From contig OY769916.1 of the NCBI GenBank assembly GCA_963669265.1, positions 3,844,001-3,908,000 of the forward strand: a stretch of DNA of 64,000 nucleotides, given 5' to 3'. A program made the position numbers and the translations under genes. Shown here one piece after another: positions 34,169 to 43,174 of the stretch; position 1 is the stretch's first letter, and every line of letters begins with the position of its first letter. Under the pieces are notes generated by a model. That model searched no databases and was not told where the DNA came from. It saw nothing but the letters and a program-made list of their open reading frames with translations. Source of the DNA: SZUA-547 sp963669265 (GTDB lineage Bacteria; Pseudomonadota; Alphaproteobacteria; Rhodobacterales; Rhodobacteraceae).

Positions 34169-34915
34169 ATGGCCGGCCATTCCAAATGGGCGAATATTCA
34201 GCACCGCAAGGGCAGGCAGGACGCCGCCCGTTCGAAACTGTTCTCCAAACTCGCGAAGGAGATTACGGTTGCGGCCAAGATGGGCGATCCCGATCCGGAC
34301 AAGAATCCGCGTCTGCGTCTGGCGGTGAAGGAAGCGAAGTCCAGTTCTTTGCCGAAGGACGTGATCGAGCGCGCGATCAAGAAGTCGCAAGGCGGCGATG
34401 AAGAGAACTACGAAGAGATCCGCTATGAGGGTTACGGCCCCAACGGCGTCGCCATCATCGTCGAGGCGTTGAGCGACAATCGCAATCGCACGGCGTCCAG
34501 CGTCCGCTCGATCTTTTCGAAGAACGGCGGAAACCTTGGAGAGACCGGCTCCGTCGGCTTCATGTTCGACCGCAAGGGGCAGGTGCTGTATCCCGCCGAC
34601 GCAGGCGATGCGGACACGGTCATGGACGCGGCGATCGAGGCGGGGGCGGAGGATGTCGACAGCTCAGAGGACGGCCACGTCATTCTCTGTGAGGCGACGG
34701 ACCTGCATGATGTCTCGAACGCGCTGGAGGAGGCGTTGGGCGAGGCGGAGAGCGCCAAGCTGATCTGGCGTCCGCAAACGACAACGGAAGTGGATGAGAA
34801 TTCCGGTCGCACGCTGATGAAGCTCATCGAAGCGCTGGAAGACGACGACGATGTTCAGACCGTGACGGCGAATTTCGAGATGTCGGATGACGTGATGGCG
34901 GCGCTGGCGGGATAA
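34169..34915 (+). CDS. yebC: YebC/PmpR-family protein
   Basis: The 248-residue protein begins with the family hallmark MAGHSKWANIQHRKGRQDA and continues with YEGYGPNGVAIIVE and NGGNLGETGSVGFMF. Members were described as transcription regulators and more recently, in several bacteria, as ribosome-associated factors that relieve stalling at proline-rich sequences. A TATAAA sequence lies about 40 bp before the start. The neighbours are unrelated; in many bacteria it is beside ruvC, which is not present here. Confidence 0.96.
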   Translation: MAGHSKWANIQHRKGRQDAARSKLFSKLAKEITVAAKMGDPDPDKNPRLRLAVKEAKSSSLPKDVIERAIKKSQGGDEENYEEIRYEGYGPNGVAIIVEALSDNRNRTASSVRSIFSKNGGNLGETGSVGFMFDRKGQVLYPADAGDADTVMDAAIEAGAEDVDSSEDGHVILCEATDLHDVSNALEEALGEAESAKLIWRPQTTTEVDENSGRTLMKLIEALEDDDDVQTVTANFEMSDDVMAALAG

Positions 34916-34943
34916 GTCCGCGCCGCCGCGTTGACGGCCGCGG

Positions 34944-35063
34944 TTACTGCGCGGCTTTCTCCAACGCTTCACCGCCAGCCTGAATGTCCTGACCGACGCC
35001 CTCGACCGTATTGCAGGCGGCGAGTCCGAGCGCGGTGAGCGCGACGAGCATGAAAATACGCAT
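34944..35063 (-). CDS. entericidin-like small lipoprotein
   Basis: A 39-residue frame encodes a signal with lipobox LGLAAC (Cys17) and the mature NTVEGVGQDIQAGGEALEKA, the entericidin A/B (EcnAB) pattern of a tiny amphipathic lipoprotein. In E. coli such proteins form an antidote/toxin pair; in alphaproteobacteria single genes are common and their role is unclear. A CTTGGAGAACCAAC segment gives the ribosome binding site. It converges on yebC. Confidence 0.87.
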   Translation of the reverse strand: MRIFMLVALTALGLAACNTVEGVGQDIQAGGEALEKAAQ

Positions 35064-35129
35064 GTTGGTTCTCCAAGGGACAGGTTCGTCCTGTGAACTA
35101 TACAAGTCGTGCGTGAAAAGAAAAAGCGC

Positions 35130-35738
35130 CTAGGCCACCGTTTCGGGCTGGGCCGTCTCAGAGCGGCGACTGTCCGTAAACGGGATCGCCGCAAGCGCCA
35201 GATCGATTGAACCGGCGCGAAGGGAATCGTCCTCGCGGATCTGGCCGACGATGCGCAATCCCTGAACGGTGGTCATGATATAGCGGGCGAGCATCGCAGG
35301 GTCAGCGGTCGCCGAAATCTCGCCATCCGTCTGCGCTTTCACAATCGCGGCTGCGAAAATGGCCTCCAGCTCATCCAGTCGGCCTGCGAAGAAACTCCGG
35401 TCCTCGGAATCCGCTTCCGCCCGTTCGGCGGCCAGATTGCCCACAAGACACCCATGCGCGTCAGGCTCGGATATTCTGCTGAAGAAGCTGCGCAAGGCCT
35501 CTCGGAAAGGACGGCCGGAGAGGTCGTCTTCGATGTTGGCGCAGGTGCGCGCGGTATAGCTCGTCATCGCGCGGACCATCATGTCGCGCTTGCAACCGAA
35601 CGCATTATAGAGGCTGGAACGATTAAGACCGGTCGCGCGGGTCAGCACATCAAGCGACGCGCCGTCATAGCCGACGCGTCGGAATGTTTCTTCAATAGTC
35701 TGAAGAACATCATCCTCATTAAAGCTTTTTGGGCGCAT
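35130..35738 (-). CDS. TetR/AcrR-family transcriptional regulator
   Basis: The 202-residue protein has an N-terminal TetR helix-turn-helix (IEETFRRVGYDGASLDVLTRATGLNRSSLYNAFGCKRDM) and a helical ligand domain containing DAHGCLVGNLAAE, where a conserved Cys is typical of the AcuR/redox- or electrophile-sensing group. No obvious target is adjacent; the aldolase or the entericidin-like gene are candidates. Ligand unknown. Confidence 0.93.
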   Translation of the reverse strand: MRPKSFNEDDVLQTIEETFRRVGYDGASLDVLTRATGLNRSSLYNAFGCKRDMMVRAMTSYTARTCANIEDDLSGRPFREALRSFFSRISEPDAHGCLVGNLAAERAEADSEDRSFFAGRLDELEAIFAAAIVKAQTDGEISATADPAMLARYIMTTVQGLRIVGQIREDDSLRAGSIDLALAAIPFTDSRRSETAQPETVA

Positions 35739-35833
35739 GGAATTCTCCCCGGGACCCTGATCTAGGAATCTCAGTGCCGGGTTTCAATACATACGCGTAT
35801 TTAATCAACTAACAATGTCGTGTTGACCTCACC

Positions 35834-36253
35834 CTAGGTCTGTCCGATGGCCTCCGCTTCCAGCTCAGAGGTGTCGTAGCCCATCGATTCCAGCCCTTCC
35901 TCAAGATAGTCGGGCAACATCGGCGCGCCCAAGAGATAGACCGAGGTCTTGTTGACCCGAGAGTCGCGCGCTTGCTCGGTCAGGTCTTTGAAATCGCTGG
36001 CGTCGCCATCGCCCCTGCCAAGCCAGTAGAGCGCGACCAGCTCCGCCTGTTCGGTGTCGTGCATGTCGTCGATCCAGGATGTCAGCTCATGCGCCGCCGG
36101 ATCGCTTGTCTCCTCCGCGTCGTCGGAGTCCAGATTCGCCATAGGATCGTCTTCGATGGCGGGGTCATCCTGTTCGAACGGCGAATCCTGCGAATCGAAT
36201 TCCCGAGCTTTCAGAATGATCCACGCGACGGTGTTCGGTGACAAAGCGAGCAT
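35834..36253 (-). CDS. DUF3775 protein
   Basis: The 139-residue protein starts MLALSPNTVAWIILKAREFD and ends with LLGAPMLPDYLEEGLESMGY, both typical of DUF3775. It is acidic, with SWIDDMHDTEQAELVALYWLG in the middle. The start at 36253 matches the family; the frame is open further upstream but that part is not conserved-looking. Function unknown. Confidence 0.88.
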   Translation of the reverse strand: MLALSPNTVAWIILKAREFDSQDSPFEQDDPAIEDDPMANLDSDDAEETSDPAAHELTSWIDDMHDTEQAELVALYWLGRGDGDASDFKDLTEQARDSRVNKTSVYLLGAPMLPDYLEEGLESMGYDTSELEAEAIGQT

Positions 36254-36526
36254 GGCGAACCTCCCATTGGGGCAGCAACTTGCCGAACTTTCGAATCCTT
36301 GCCGGGAAAATTCTTTGATCGAGCGCAATTGCACGCGCGCGGCCAAGAATTCTGCACCTGGCGCTTGCGCTGACTATAGCACAGACGACCCAAGCGGGCG
36401 CGGCGATCACACGTCCACTGTCAGTCCGCGGCCGACGCAGGATCGATCCCGATTTTGCCCTTCGAAAATATGAACTAAGCTCACTTGATCTTGGCGGCGA
36501 TTTTGAGACGAGCAGAGGAGAGGGCG

Positions 36527-37315
36527 GTGACGAGTAGCGAGAAGACCGCGACGCCGGCGCAGAAGCTCCGCGCGCTGTCCGGCGGGCAACCGTTCATGTG
36601 TTGGCTCAACATTCCGTCCGAAATGTCGGCCGAGGTCGCCGCTCTGGCCGGGTATCAATTGGCCCTGGTTGATCTGGAGCATGGCCCTACTTCGACCGAG
36701 ACACTGCTGCGTCAGATGCTGGCCCTCCAAGCGAGAGGGACATCGGTGATCGCGCGCACGCCTGAGACTTCGCCCGCCTGGTTCAAGCGCATCCTCGATC
36801 TTGGCCCGGGTGGGCTGATGGTCCCGTCGGTTCACAGCGTTGAGATCGCGAAACAGGCCGTCGCCGAGTTCAAATATGCGCCGGAGGGGCGCCGAGGCTT
36901 CGCAGCCGGCGTTATTCGCGCCGCCGATTATGGCGTCTCTGCGGATGACTGGGCCGCGCGCTGGAACGCGAACGGCCTGCTGATTCTACAGATCGAGAGC
37001 GTCGCCGGACTGCACGCGGCGCCGGAGATCGCAGCGCTCGACGGAGTCGACATGCTGTTCTTCGGCCCCGCCGATTACGCCGTCGATCTCGGCCCGGTCG
37101 CCGGGGCGCAATCCGCCGTGGTCGAGGCGCGGGAGCGCATGCGCCAGATCGCCCATTCGGCGGGGAAACTGGCTGGCACAATCGTGGCCAGCCCGGAGGA
37201 TGCGCGCGCTCTGGCCGATGAAGGCTGGGATCTGATCGGACTGAATCCCGATATCGTCACGCTGCGTCTTGGAATGGAGCGCAATCTGGCTGTCGCCAGA
37301 GGCGAGGGCGCCTGA
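36527..37315 (+). CDS. HpcH/HpaI-type aldolase/citrate lyase-family protein
   Basis: The 262-residue barrel has the class II pyruvate-aldolase motifs LALVDLEHGPTSTETL, GPGGLMVPSVHSVE, LILQIESVAGLHAAPEIAALDGVDMLFFGPADYAVDLG. These supply the metal ligands (Glu and Asp) for cleavage of 4-hydroxy-2-oxoacids. No aromatic-degradation genes are adjacent, so the substrate is open. The GTG at 36527 follows GGAGAGG and is preferred to an upstream TTG. The stop overlaps the ATG of the next gene. Confidence 0.88.
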   Translation: MTSSEKTATPAQKLRALSGGQPFMCWLNIPSEMSAEVAALAGYQLALVDLEHGPTSTETLLRQMLALQARGTSVIARTPETSPAWFKRILDLGPGGLMVPSVHSVEIAKQAVAEFKYAPEGRRGFAAGVIRAADYGVSADDWAARWNANGLLILQIESVAGLHAAPEIAALDGVDMLFFGPADYAVDLGPVAGAQSAVVEARERMRQIAHSAGKLAGTIVASPEDARALADEGWDLIGLNPDIVTLRLGMERNLAVARGEGA

Positions 37316-37590
37316 TGCTGTCCGACGCCGAGCTTGCGGAGCTTGATCCGCGCGACCTGATCGCCGAGGCCTATCGGATCGACGGGATCTCAGGCGCGGA
37401 ATGCCGATCCGTTTTCCTTGATTGGGCGATTGGGTTGGAGGGTGATACGAACGCCTCGGTCAAGCGGCTCAGCGCGCATTACGCCGCGCTTGCGCCCTTG
37501 CACCCAATGACCGACGTGCTGCGTGAGGGAGATTTGACGGCTCAGAAGGCTCGGCGCAGGGGTGGGCGGCGGCGGACACAAGCTCGTTAA
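37315..37590 (+). CDS. 91-residue protein coupled to the aldolase
   Basis: Its ATG overlaps the aldolase TGA (TGATG), so the two are translationally coupled. The N-terminal 65 residues are acidic and helical (LIAEAYRIDGISGAECRSVF, LDWAIGL), and the last 15 are strongly basic (RRRGGRRRTQAR). I do not recognise the family. Confidence 0.72.
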   Translation: MLSDAELAELDPRDLIAEAYRIDGISGAECRSVFLDWAIGLEGDTNASVKRLSAHYAALAPLHPMTDVLREGDLTAQKARRRGGRRRTQAR

Positions 37591-37648
37591 GGCGCGCACG
37601 CCGTTGCGTCGTCTGCGCGGCCAAACATTCCCCCACAGAAGGCCCGCG

Positions 37649-39034
37649 TTACTCCGCCAACGCCGCCAGAATTCGGGCCCAGCTGCGCGCGCCCTTCTGA
37701 AAGCTCTGCAGCTCATATTTCTCATTCGGCGAGTGGATGCGGTCGTCATCCAGACCAAACCCGACCATCAGAGAGTCCATATCCAGGATCGACTGGAAAT
37801 GCCCGACGATCGGGATCGAACCGCCGCCGCCGATGAAGGCGGCCTCTTTGCCCCATTCGAGCGACAACGCGCCCCGCGCCGCCTCATAGGCCGGGCTCTC
37901 ATGGGGCAGCACTGTCGCGCCGGACGCGCCATGCTCCAGAAACTCCACATCGCAATCGGGGGGCAGATTGTCCCGTACGTAGGTCCGGAACGCGCTGCGG
38001 ATCGCATGCGGGTCCTGATCGCCGACCAGCCGGCAGGAGACTTTCGCAGAGGCCTGCGCCGGCAGCACAGTTTTGAACCCCTGACCGGTATAGCCGCCTG
38101 TCACGCCGTTGAACTCCAGTGTCGGACGGGACCAGATCTGTTCGAGCACCGTCCGCCCCGCCTCTCCCGCAGGGTTTGAGAGGTCGACCTCCCCCAGAAA
38201 CGCGTCCGGATCGAAGCCCAGCGCGTCCCACTGCGCCTTGATCGCGTCCGAAGGCTCGCCGACGCCGTCATAGAACCCAGGCAGCGTCACCCGTCCCTGA
38301 TCGTCGTGCAGTCCGGCGAGGATTTTTGAAAGGATCCGGATCGGATTGGCGGCGGGTCCGCCATAGCTGCCCGAATGCAGATCACGGTCGGCGGCGGTCA
38401 GGATCACCTCCTCACCCAGCAGCCCGCGCAGCGTTACGTTGATCGCGGGCGTGTCCCGGTCCCACATGCCGGTGTCGCAGACGAGCGCCAGATCGCAGGT
38501 CAGCTCCTCCCGATTGGCCTCAAGAAACGGGGTCAGACTTGGGCTTCCACTCTCCTCCTCGCCTTCGAAGAGTATGGTGACGGAGCAGGGCAGCGCGCCG
38601 GTCTTGGCCTTCCAGGCGCGACAGGCCTCCACGAAGGTCATCAACTGGCCTTTGTCGTCGGCTGTTCCGCGCCCCCGGATCAGTTGGGTCCCATCGTCGC
38701 GGGTCTCGATCGCGGGTTCGAACGGCGCGCGGTCCCACAGCTCCAGCGGGTCGACCGGCTGCACGTCGTAATGGCCGTAAAACAGCAGATGCGGCGCGCC
38801 CTCCGGCCCCTTTTGGTGGCCGACGACCATCGGGTGGCCGGGCGTGTCGCGCACCGAAGCCTCGAAACCAATCGCCTCCAGATCCGCGACCAGCCATTCG
38901 GCGGCGCTGCGGCAGTCGGCCTTGTACGCGGGGTCGGTCGAGATGCTCTGGAATTTCAGAAGCTCGAACAGGCGCGCGAGGGCGGCGTCTTGATCAGCGT
39001 CGAGGTGGGAAAGAACGGCGTCGAGTTTGGACAT
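37649..39034 (-). CDS. M20-family dipeptidase
   Basis: The 461-residue metallopeptidase has the M20 metal-binding sequence YGHYDVQPVDP, GRGTADDKGQLM, the catalytic glutamate FEGEEESGS, CDTGMWDRDTPAI and the final His region near FIGGGGSIPI. Layout (catalytic domain with an inserted dimerisation domain) fits cytoplasmic dipeptidases of the CNDP/PepV-like group. It is a single gene, converging on the aldolase unit. Confidence 0.93.
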   Translation of the reverse strand: MSKLDAVLSHLDADQDAALARLFELLKFQSISTDPAYKADCRSAAEWLVADLEAIGFEASVRDTPGHPMVVGHQKGPEGAPHLLFYGHYDVQPVDPLELWDRAPFEPAIETRDDGTQLIRGRGTADDKGQLMTFVEACRAWKAKTGALPCSVTILFEGEEESGSPSLTPFLEANREELTCDLALVCDTGMWDRDTPAINVTLRGLLGEEVILTAADRDLHSGSYGGPAANPIRILSKILAGLHDDQGRVTLPGFYDGVGEPSDAIKAQWDALGFDPDAFLGEVDLSNPAGEAGRTVLEQIWSRPTLEFNGVTGGYTGQGFKTVLPAQASAKVSCRLVGDQDPHAIRSAFRTYVRDNLPPDCDVEFLEHGASGATVLPHESPAYEAARGALSLEWGKEAAFIGGGGSIPIVGHFQSILDMDSLMVGFGLDDDRIHSPNEKYELQSFQKGARSWARILAALAE

Positions 39035-39147
39035 GGGCGCTCCGGGAAATGGAAGTCGTCAAATGCGAGTCTGGGACAGCGGGGTCCGGGTCACAGCGAC
39101 GCTACCGGCGCGCGCGCGCCGTCTCAAGCGGTCTGTCTCAATCGGCC

Positions 39148-39576
39148 TCAGGCCGCCAGTTCGTCGCCCTCGACCAGTTGCACGCCCTTGATCCGCCAGA
39201 CGCCGTCGGTCTGCTCCATGTAGTAATCGGCGAAATAGAGTTGCCCGTCGGGGCCGACAAAGATCATCCGTTGCGCCGGACCGCCCGGCGTCATGCGCAA
39301 CTCGCCATACTCCACGCTCTGTGGTCGCCATACCATCGGATAGCCGCCGCGCACCATCTGAGAAAAGGTCTCCGGGTCGCCGAATACGCCCTGAATGCCA
39401 GGCGAGGCGTAGGAGAATGCGCGATCCCAGTCATCCTGCTGGATCGCGTCAAGCTGCGCGCCGATGGTGGCGCGAATTGAGGACGCCTCGTCAGAACCTT
39501 GCGCCTGCGCTGCGGGAGGGAGCGCCGCTGTGCCGTAGACAATGGTGATGACGATGACCGCGAAGAATGTTCTCAT
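39148..39576 (-). CDS. exported DUF4864 protein
   Basis: The 142-residue protein has an N-terminal signal peptide (hydrophobic 4-22, cleavage near AQAQG) and a DUF4864/SnoaL-like cystatin-type domain: AIQQDDWDRAFSYASPGIQG and YFADYYMEQTDGVWRIKGVQL. The family is common in Rhodobacterales. Periplasmic location is predicted, function unknown. It lies 67 bp downstream of the nitrile hydratase operon on the same strand and may be read with it. Confidence 0.87.
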   Translation of the reverse strand: MRTFFAVIVITIVYGTAALPPAAQAQGSDEASSIRATIGAQLDAIQQDDWDRAFSYASPGIQGVFGDPETFSQMVRGGYPMVWRPQSVEYGELRMTPGGPAQRMIFVGPDGQLYFADYYMEQTDGVWRIKGVQLVEGDELAA

Positions 39577-39643
39577 ATCGGCGCCTCCTCATCGGAGGGA
39601 GGTGGCCTGATTAAGCGCGTTGTCCAGTTTCCCGGTCCGCGCG

Positions 39644-39994
39644 CTATTCCGGTTTCTTCGCCGCAGACAGCGCGACCGGCTCTCCGTGCGGGGTGTTGCG
39701 ATAGGCGCTTTCCCATGCCGCCTTTCGCGCCTCCAGCATCTCCAGCGTCAGTCCGGTGCGGCGCTCGGACAATCTTTCCAACGCGGTCAACGCGGCGGCG
39801 TAATAGGTGTCGGCGGTGTCGGGGCGGCCTTTGCGCTCCGCCCGTTTCAACTCCACGCCCAGCGCCTCGGCCCACTCGAATACGCCGAAATGCCCGGCGT
39901 TCACCATCGACTCGGCGATGGCCAGCACCTGCGCATGCCAAGCTTCCGCGAAGACCGGTTCGCGCGGCGCGAGCGGATCGTCAGGGGCGAACAA
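39644..39994 (-). CDS. nitrile hydratase accessory protein
   Basis: The 116-residue protein resembles the small accessory protein encoded next to nitrile hydratase, itself related to the N-terminal part of the beta subunit (EPVFAEAWHAQVLAIAESM, HFGVFEWAEALG). It assists metal loading or maturation of the alpha subunit. The frame is open far upstream inside the beta gene, but a TTG at 39994 preceded by GGGAG at proper distance yields the family N-terminus LFAPDDPLAPREP. This makes a 14-bp overlap with the beta gene. Confidence 0.88.
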   Translation of the reverse strand: MFAPDDPLAPREPVFAEAWHAQVLAIAESMVNAGHFGVFEWAEALGVELKRAERKGRPDTADTYYAAALTALERLSERRTGLTLEMLEARKAAWESAYRNTPHGEPVALSAAKKPE

Positions 39995-40643
39995 GATAAC
40001 TCTCCCAAAGCTCCAGCCGGATCGTGTCGCGCGGATCGGCGTGCTCGCCCCAAAGCTCTCGCGCTGAGAATTCGACGGTGTAGAGATGCTCGCCCACATG
40101 CTTCCCCTTGGCGCCGAGATCGGGCAGCGCGTGCGGGCCATGATGCGCCGTGATCACGCCGGTCGCCGACGCGGCGTAGCGGGGCAGGCGGGTGTGATCG
40201 GCGTCGATGCGCCGCCTGGTGCGGACCGGATCGCCGATGGCGAAGGCGGGCGCCTCAGGCGTCTCGATGACGAAGCTGAGATGCATCGCCTTGTTGCGGT
40301 CCAGCACGTCCGCGACCGACATCGGCGGGGCGGGCGGCGCGGTCGTCTTAGCACGACCCTCGACCGCTTCCTCCAGCGTGAACGCGCCGTTGTCGACCAG
40401 CAGCGCGATATAGCTGGTGCACCATTTGTTGAAGTAGCGAAAGTTCATATAGTCCTTGGGAACCATGCGCTCGATCGAATGACGGAACCAGTCGATCGTG
40501 ATGCCCTGCGCGATGCCGGCGCGGACCATGGCCCAGATCCGCATCTCCCAGTCATAGCGATTGGGCGGGTCGTTGGCGTCGGATTCCTCGACCGGAACCG
40601 GTCCGAAACCCTGCATGCCGCCAATATCGTGCATGCCGTCCAT
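39981..40643 (-). CDS. nthB: nitrile hydratase beta subunit
   Basis: The 220-residue beta subunit has the characteristic start MDGMHDIGGMQGFGPV, then WFRHSIERM, and the C-terminal SH3-like barrel FAIGDPVRTR, TGVITAHHGPHALPD and LYTVEFSARELWG. It pairs with the alpha subunit to hydrate nitriles to amides. The ATG overlaps the alpha TGA, and GGAGGG upstream supports it. No amidase gene is adjacent, so the amide product would be handled elsewhere. Confidence 0.96.
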   Translation of the reverse strand: MDGMHDIGGMQGFGPVPVEESDANDPPNRYDWEMRIWAMVRAGIAQGITIDWFRHSIERMVPKDYMNFRYFNKWCTSYIALLVDNGAFTLEEAVEGRAKTTAPPAPPMSVADVLDRNKAMHLSFVIETPEAPAFAIGDPVRTRRRIDADHTRLPRYAASATGVITAHHGPHALPDLGAKGKHVGEHLYTVEFSARELWGEHADPRDTIRLELWESYLVRP

Positions 40644-41284
40644 CACGCGCCCTCCACACGAAGATCGCGGTCCGTCCCGATCATCGAGTTGCGGGTGATG
40701 AGCGCGGCCAGACGCTCCTCGCTCCATCCCTCTGTGCCTGCGGGGCGCTGAGGAATCACGATATAGCGCAGCTCCGCGGTGCTGTCCCAGACCCTGACGC
40801 CTACCTCCGGGCCAAGCTCGACGCCAAATTCCTTCAGCACCTTGCGCGGCTCGCGCACTGTCCGGGCGCGGTATTCCGACGATTTGTACCAGGAGGGCGA
40901 CATCCCCAGGATCGAGATCGGATAGCAAGAGCACAGCGTGCAGACGATCAGGTTGTGGGTGTCGTCGGTGTTCTCCACGGCCTTCAGATGACCGTTGGCG
41001 GCGCCCTCATACCCGAAGTCTTTGATCGCCTCGCCCGCATCCGCCAGCAGCCGTTCGCGAAACCCCGCATCGACCCATGACCGGGCCACCAGAGCCGCCC
41101 CGCGTTTGGGGCCGATATGCTCGCTATAGGCCTCGATCCAGCTGTCGATGGTCTCCGTCGCGATCAGGCCCTTCTCTACCGCCAGGCTTTCCAGCGCCTT
41201 GACGCGAAGCGCGGGGTCGGACGGCAGATGACTGTGCAGATGGCGTTGAATCTTCGCAATTTTATCCGAGTCGTAGCTGGCCAT
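40643..41284 (-). CDS. nthA: nitrile hydratase alpha subunit, cobalt type
   Basis: The 213-residue alpha subunit carries the metal-binding claw VCTLCSC at residues 114-120 (Cys115, Cys118, Ser119, Cys120), in which two cysteines are oxidised after translation. Thr116 marks the non-corrin cobalt class; iron enzymes have Ser. Further signatures are RSWVDAGFRERLL and SWYKSSEYRARTVREPR. The start at 41284 (MASYDSDK) fits the family. Genes alpha, beta and accessory follow with overlaps, forming one operon. Confidence 0.96.
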   Translation of the reverse strand: MASYDSDKIAKIQRHLHSHLPSDPALRVKALESLAVEKGLIATETIDSWIEAYSEHIGPKRGAALVARSWVDAGFRERLLADAGEAIKDFGYEGAANGHLKAVENTDDTHNLIVCTLCSCYPISILGMSPSWYKSSEYRARTVREPRKVLKEFGVELGPEVGVRVWDSTAELRYIVIPQRPAGTEGWSEERLAALITRNSMIGTDRDLRVEGA

Positions 41285-41418
41285 GCGCGCGCTCCTTTGG
41301 GCGGCAGGGTCCGGCCTGCGCGGCGCTTCTGTCAAGTGGGATAGCGCGCGCTTTCCATGCTTGCGCCAAGGCGGTCGAAGGTGAATGGTTTCGCGGATCA
41401 CATTTCGGGAGCCCCGCC

Positions 41419-41817
41419 ATGCCGATGACCAGCCTCGATCACGCGAACCTGCGCACCGCACGCCTTGAGGAGATGACCGCCTGGTACGAAGACGTGCTGG
41501 AGCTTAATTCCGGCTGGCGCCCGGACTTTCCGTTTCGCGGCGCGTGGCTCTATCTCGGCGATCAGGCGGCGGTGCATCTGGTCGAGGTGACGGATCCGCC
41601 GCCGGCCTCGGACAATCTTCACATCGAGCATTTCGCCTTTCGCGCCGAAGGGTTGGCGGCGTTCATCGCGCGGGCCGAAGCAAAGGGCGAGAAGCTGCGT
41701 CTGACGCGCGTGCCCAGCGGCGGGCCGATCCAGGTCAATATCTGGGACCCGGACGGCAACCATATCCATATCGATTTTGCGGCGGAGGAGGCCGAGGGGC
41801 TGGACCTCGGCGTGTGA
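41419..41817 (+). CDS. VOC-family (glyoxalase-like) protein
   Basis: The 132-residue protein has two beta-alpha-beta-beta-beta modules with LDHANLRTARLEEMTAWYEDVL, LHIEHFAFRAEGL and VNIWDPDGNHIHIDF. The His and Glu-type metal ligands of the vicinal oxygen chelate fold are visible (HANL, HIEHF). Members include glyoxalases, dioxygenases and resistance proteins; the substrate is unknown. It is divergent from nthA (134 bp) and converges on mnmA. Confidence 0.87.
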   Translation: MPMTSLDHANLRTARLEEMTAWYEDVLELNSGWRPDFPFRGAWLYLGDQAAVHLVEVTDPPPASDNLHIEHFAFRAEGLAAFIARAEAKGEKLRLTRVPSGGPIQVNIWDPDGNHIHIDFAAEEAEGLDLGV

Positions 41818-41833
41818 CTACCCCGGCGTCTGT

Positions 41834-42982
41834 CTATCGGCGGAGCGGGATCCACCCGCCGCCCAGCACCCGGCTGCCCTCGGGCGCATAGAACACGCAG
41901 GCCTGTCCGGGGGAGACGCCTTCTTCGGGCGTCAGCAGTTCGACCTCCGCCTCGCGCGGGCCGGTGGGCCGGATACGCGCCGGGGCCGAGGGGCGGGTGG
42001 AGCGCACCTTGACCTCGACCTCCCAACCGTCCGCGGGCGCGGCGTCAAGGGGCGCGTCGCCCAGCCAGTTGATCTCGGCCACCGAAACCGTGCGCGTCGC
42101 CAGCGCTTCCTTCGGGCCGACGATGACGTGGCGCGCCTCCGGGTCCAGCTTGACCACATAGAGCGGATCGCCGCCGCCGATGCCAAGGCCGCGGCGCTGG
42201 CCGACCGTGTAGTGGATCACGCCCTTATGCGCGCCGAGCACATTGCCGGAGAGATCGACGATGTCGCCTGGCTCCGCCGCGCCGGGGCGCAGTTTCTCTA
42301 TCACCGCCGCATAGCCGCCAGTGGGCACGAAGCAGATATCCTGGCTGTCAGGCTTGTCCGCCACGGGAAGGCCGAATTCGGCCGCCATCGCGCGGGTCTC
42401 CGTCTTGGTGGCGACGCCGCCCAACGGAAAGCGCAGATAGGAAAGCTGTTCGGGCGTCGTGGCGAACAGGAAATAGCTCTGATCGCGCGCAGGATCGGCG
42501 GCGCGATGCAATTCCGGCCCCGCGGCGCCCTCGAAACGCTGGATGTAGTGGCCGGTGGCGAGGCAGTCCGCATTCAATTCCTTTGCGGTGGCCAGCAGGT
42601 CGCGGAACTTCACCCGCTCATTGCAGCGCACGCAGGGGATCGGGGTGGCGCCAGCCAGATACTGGTCGGCGAATTCCTCGATCACGCTCTCGCGGAACTT
42701 GCTCTCATAGTCGAGCACATAATGGGGAAATCCCATTTCTTCGGACACCCGGCGCGCGTCGTGAATGTCGCGCCCGGCGCAACAGGCGCCTTTCTTGGCC
42801 AGCGCCGCGCCGTGATCGTAGAGCTGAAGGGTGATGCCGACCACGTCATAGCCTTCGCGCGCCAGCATCGCCGCCACGACCGAGCTGTCGACGCCGCCGG
42901 ACATGGCGACCACCACCCGCGTCTCTGCGGGCGGCTTGGCGAAGCCAAGGCTGTTGATCGTCAGTGCGGTCGCTGTGGTCAC
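41834..42982 (-). CDS. mnmA: tRNA-specific 2-thiouridylase MnmA
   Basis: MnmA thiolates U34 of tRNAs for Glu, Gln and Lys. The 382-residue protein has the PP-loop SGGVDSS (28-34), the cysteines GACCAGRDIHDARR and PCVRCNERVKF, and the tRNA/sulfur region SQDICFVPTGGY and YTVGQRRGLGIGG. The GTG at 42982 with AAGGAG 8 bp upstream is chosen; the upstream residues in the open frame are not family-like. It stands alone on the minus strand, divergent from sciP. Confidence 0.96.
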   Translation of the reverse strand: MTTATALTINSLGFAKPPAETRVVVAMSGGVDSSVVAAMLAREGYDVVGITLQLYDHGAALAKKGACCAGRDIHDARRVSEEMGFPHYVLDYESKFRESVIEEFADQYLAGATPIPCVRCNERVKFRDLLATAKELNADCLATGHYIQRFEGAAGPELHRAADPARDQSYFLFATTPEQLSYLRFPLGGVATKTETRAMAAEFGLPVADKPDSQDICFVPTGGYAAVIEKLRPGAAEPGDIVDLSGNVLGAHKGVIHYTVGQRRGLGIGGGDPLYVVKLDPEARHVIVGPKEALATRTVSVAEINWLGDAPLDAAPADGWEVEVKVRSTRPSAPARIRPTGPREAEVELLTPEEGVSPGQACVFYAPEGSRVLGGGWIPLRR

Positions 42983-43174
42983 GGTCGTCTCCTTGGAGGC
43001 GCGAGATAGACCTCCGAGCGCGGGACCGCAAGGCCGGCGATGCCCAATTCCCTGTCTCGCGGCGTGTTCGCCTCGCGTCCATTGGCGTGGATTCAAGCTT
43101 TGTTAGAGACCCCGGCGCTATCGTCGGCCCCCAGTCGAGGGTGGGGTGCTGACAAGGCTCCGGGGAGTATGTGC

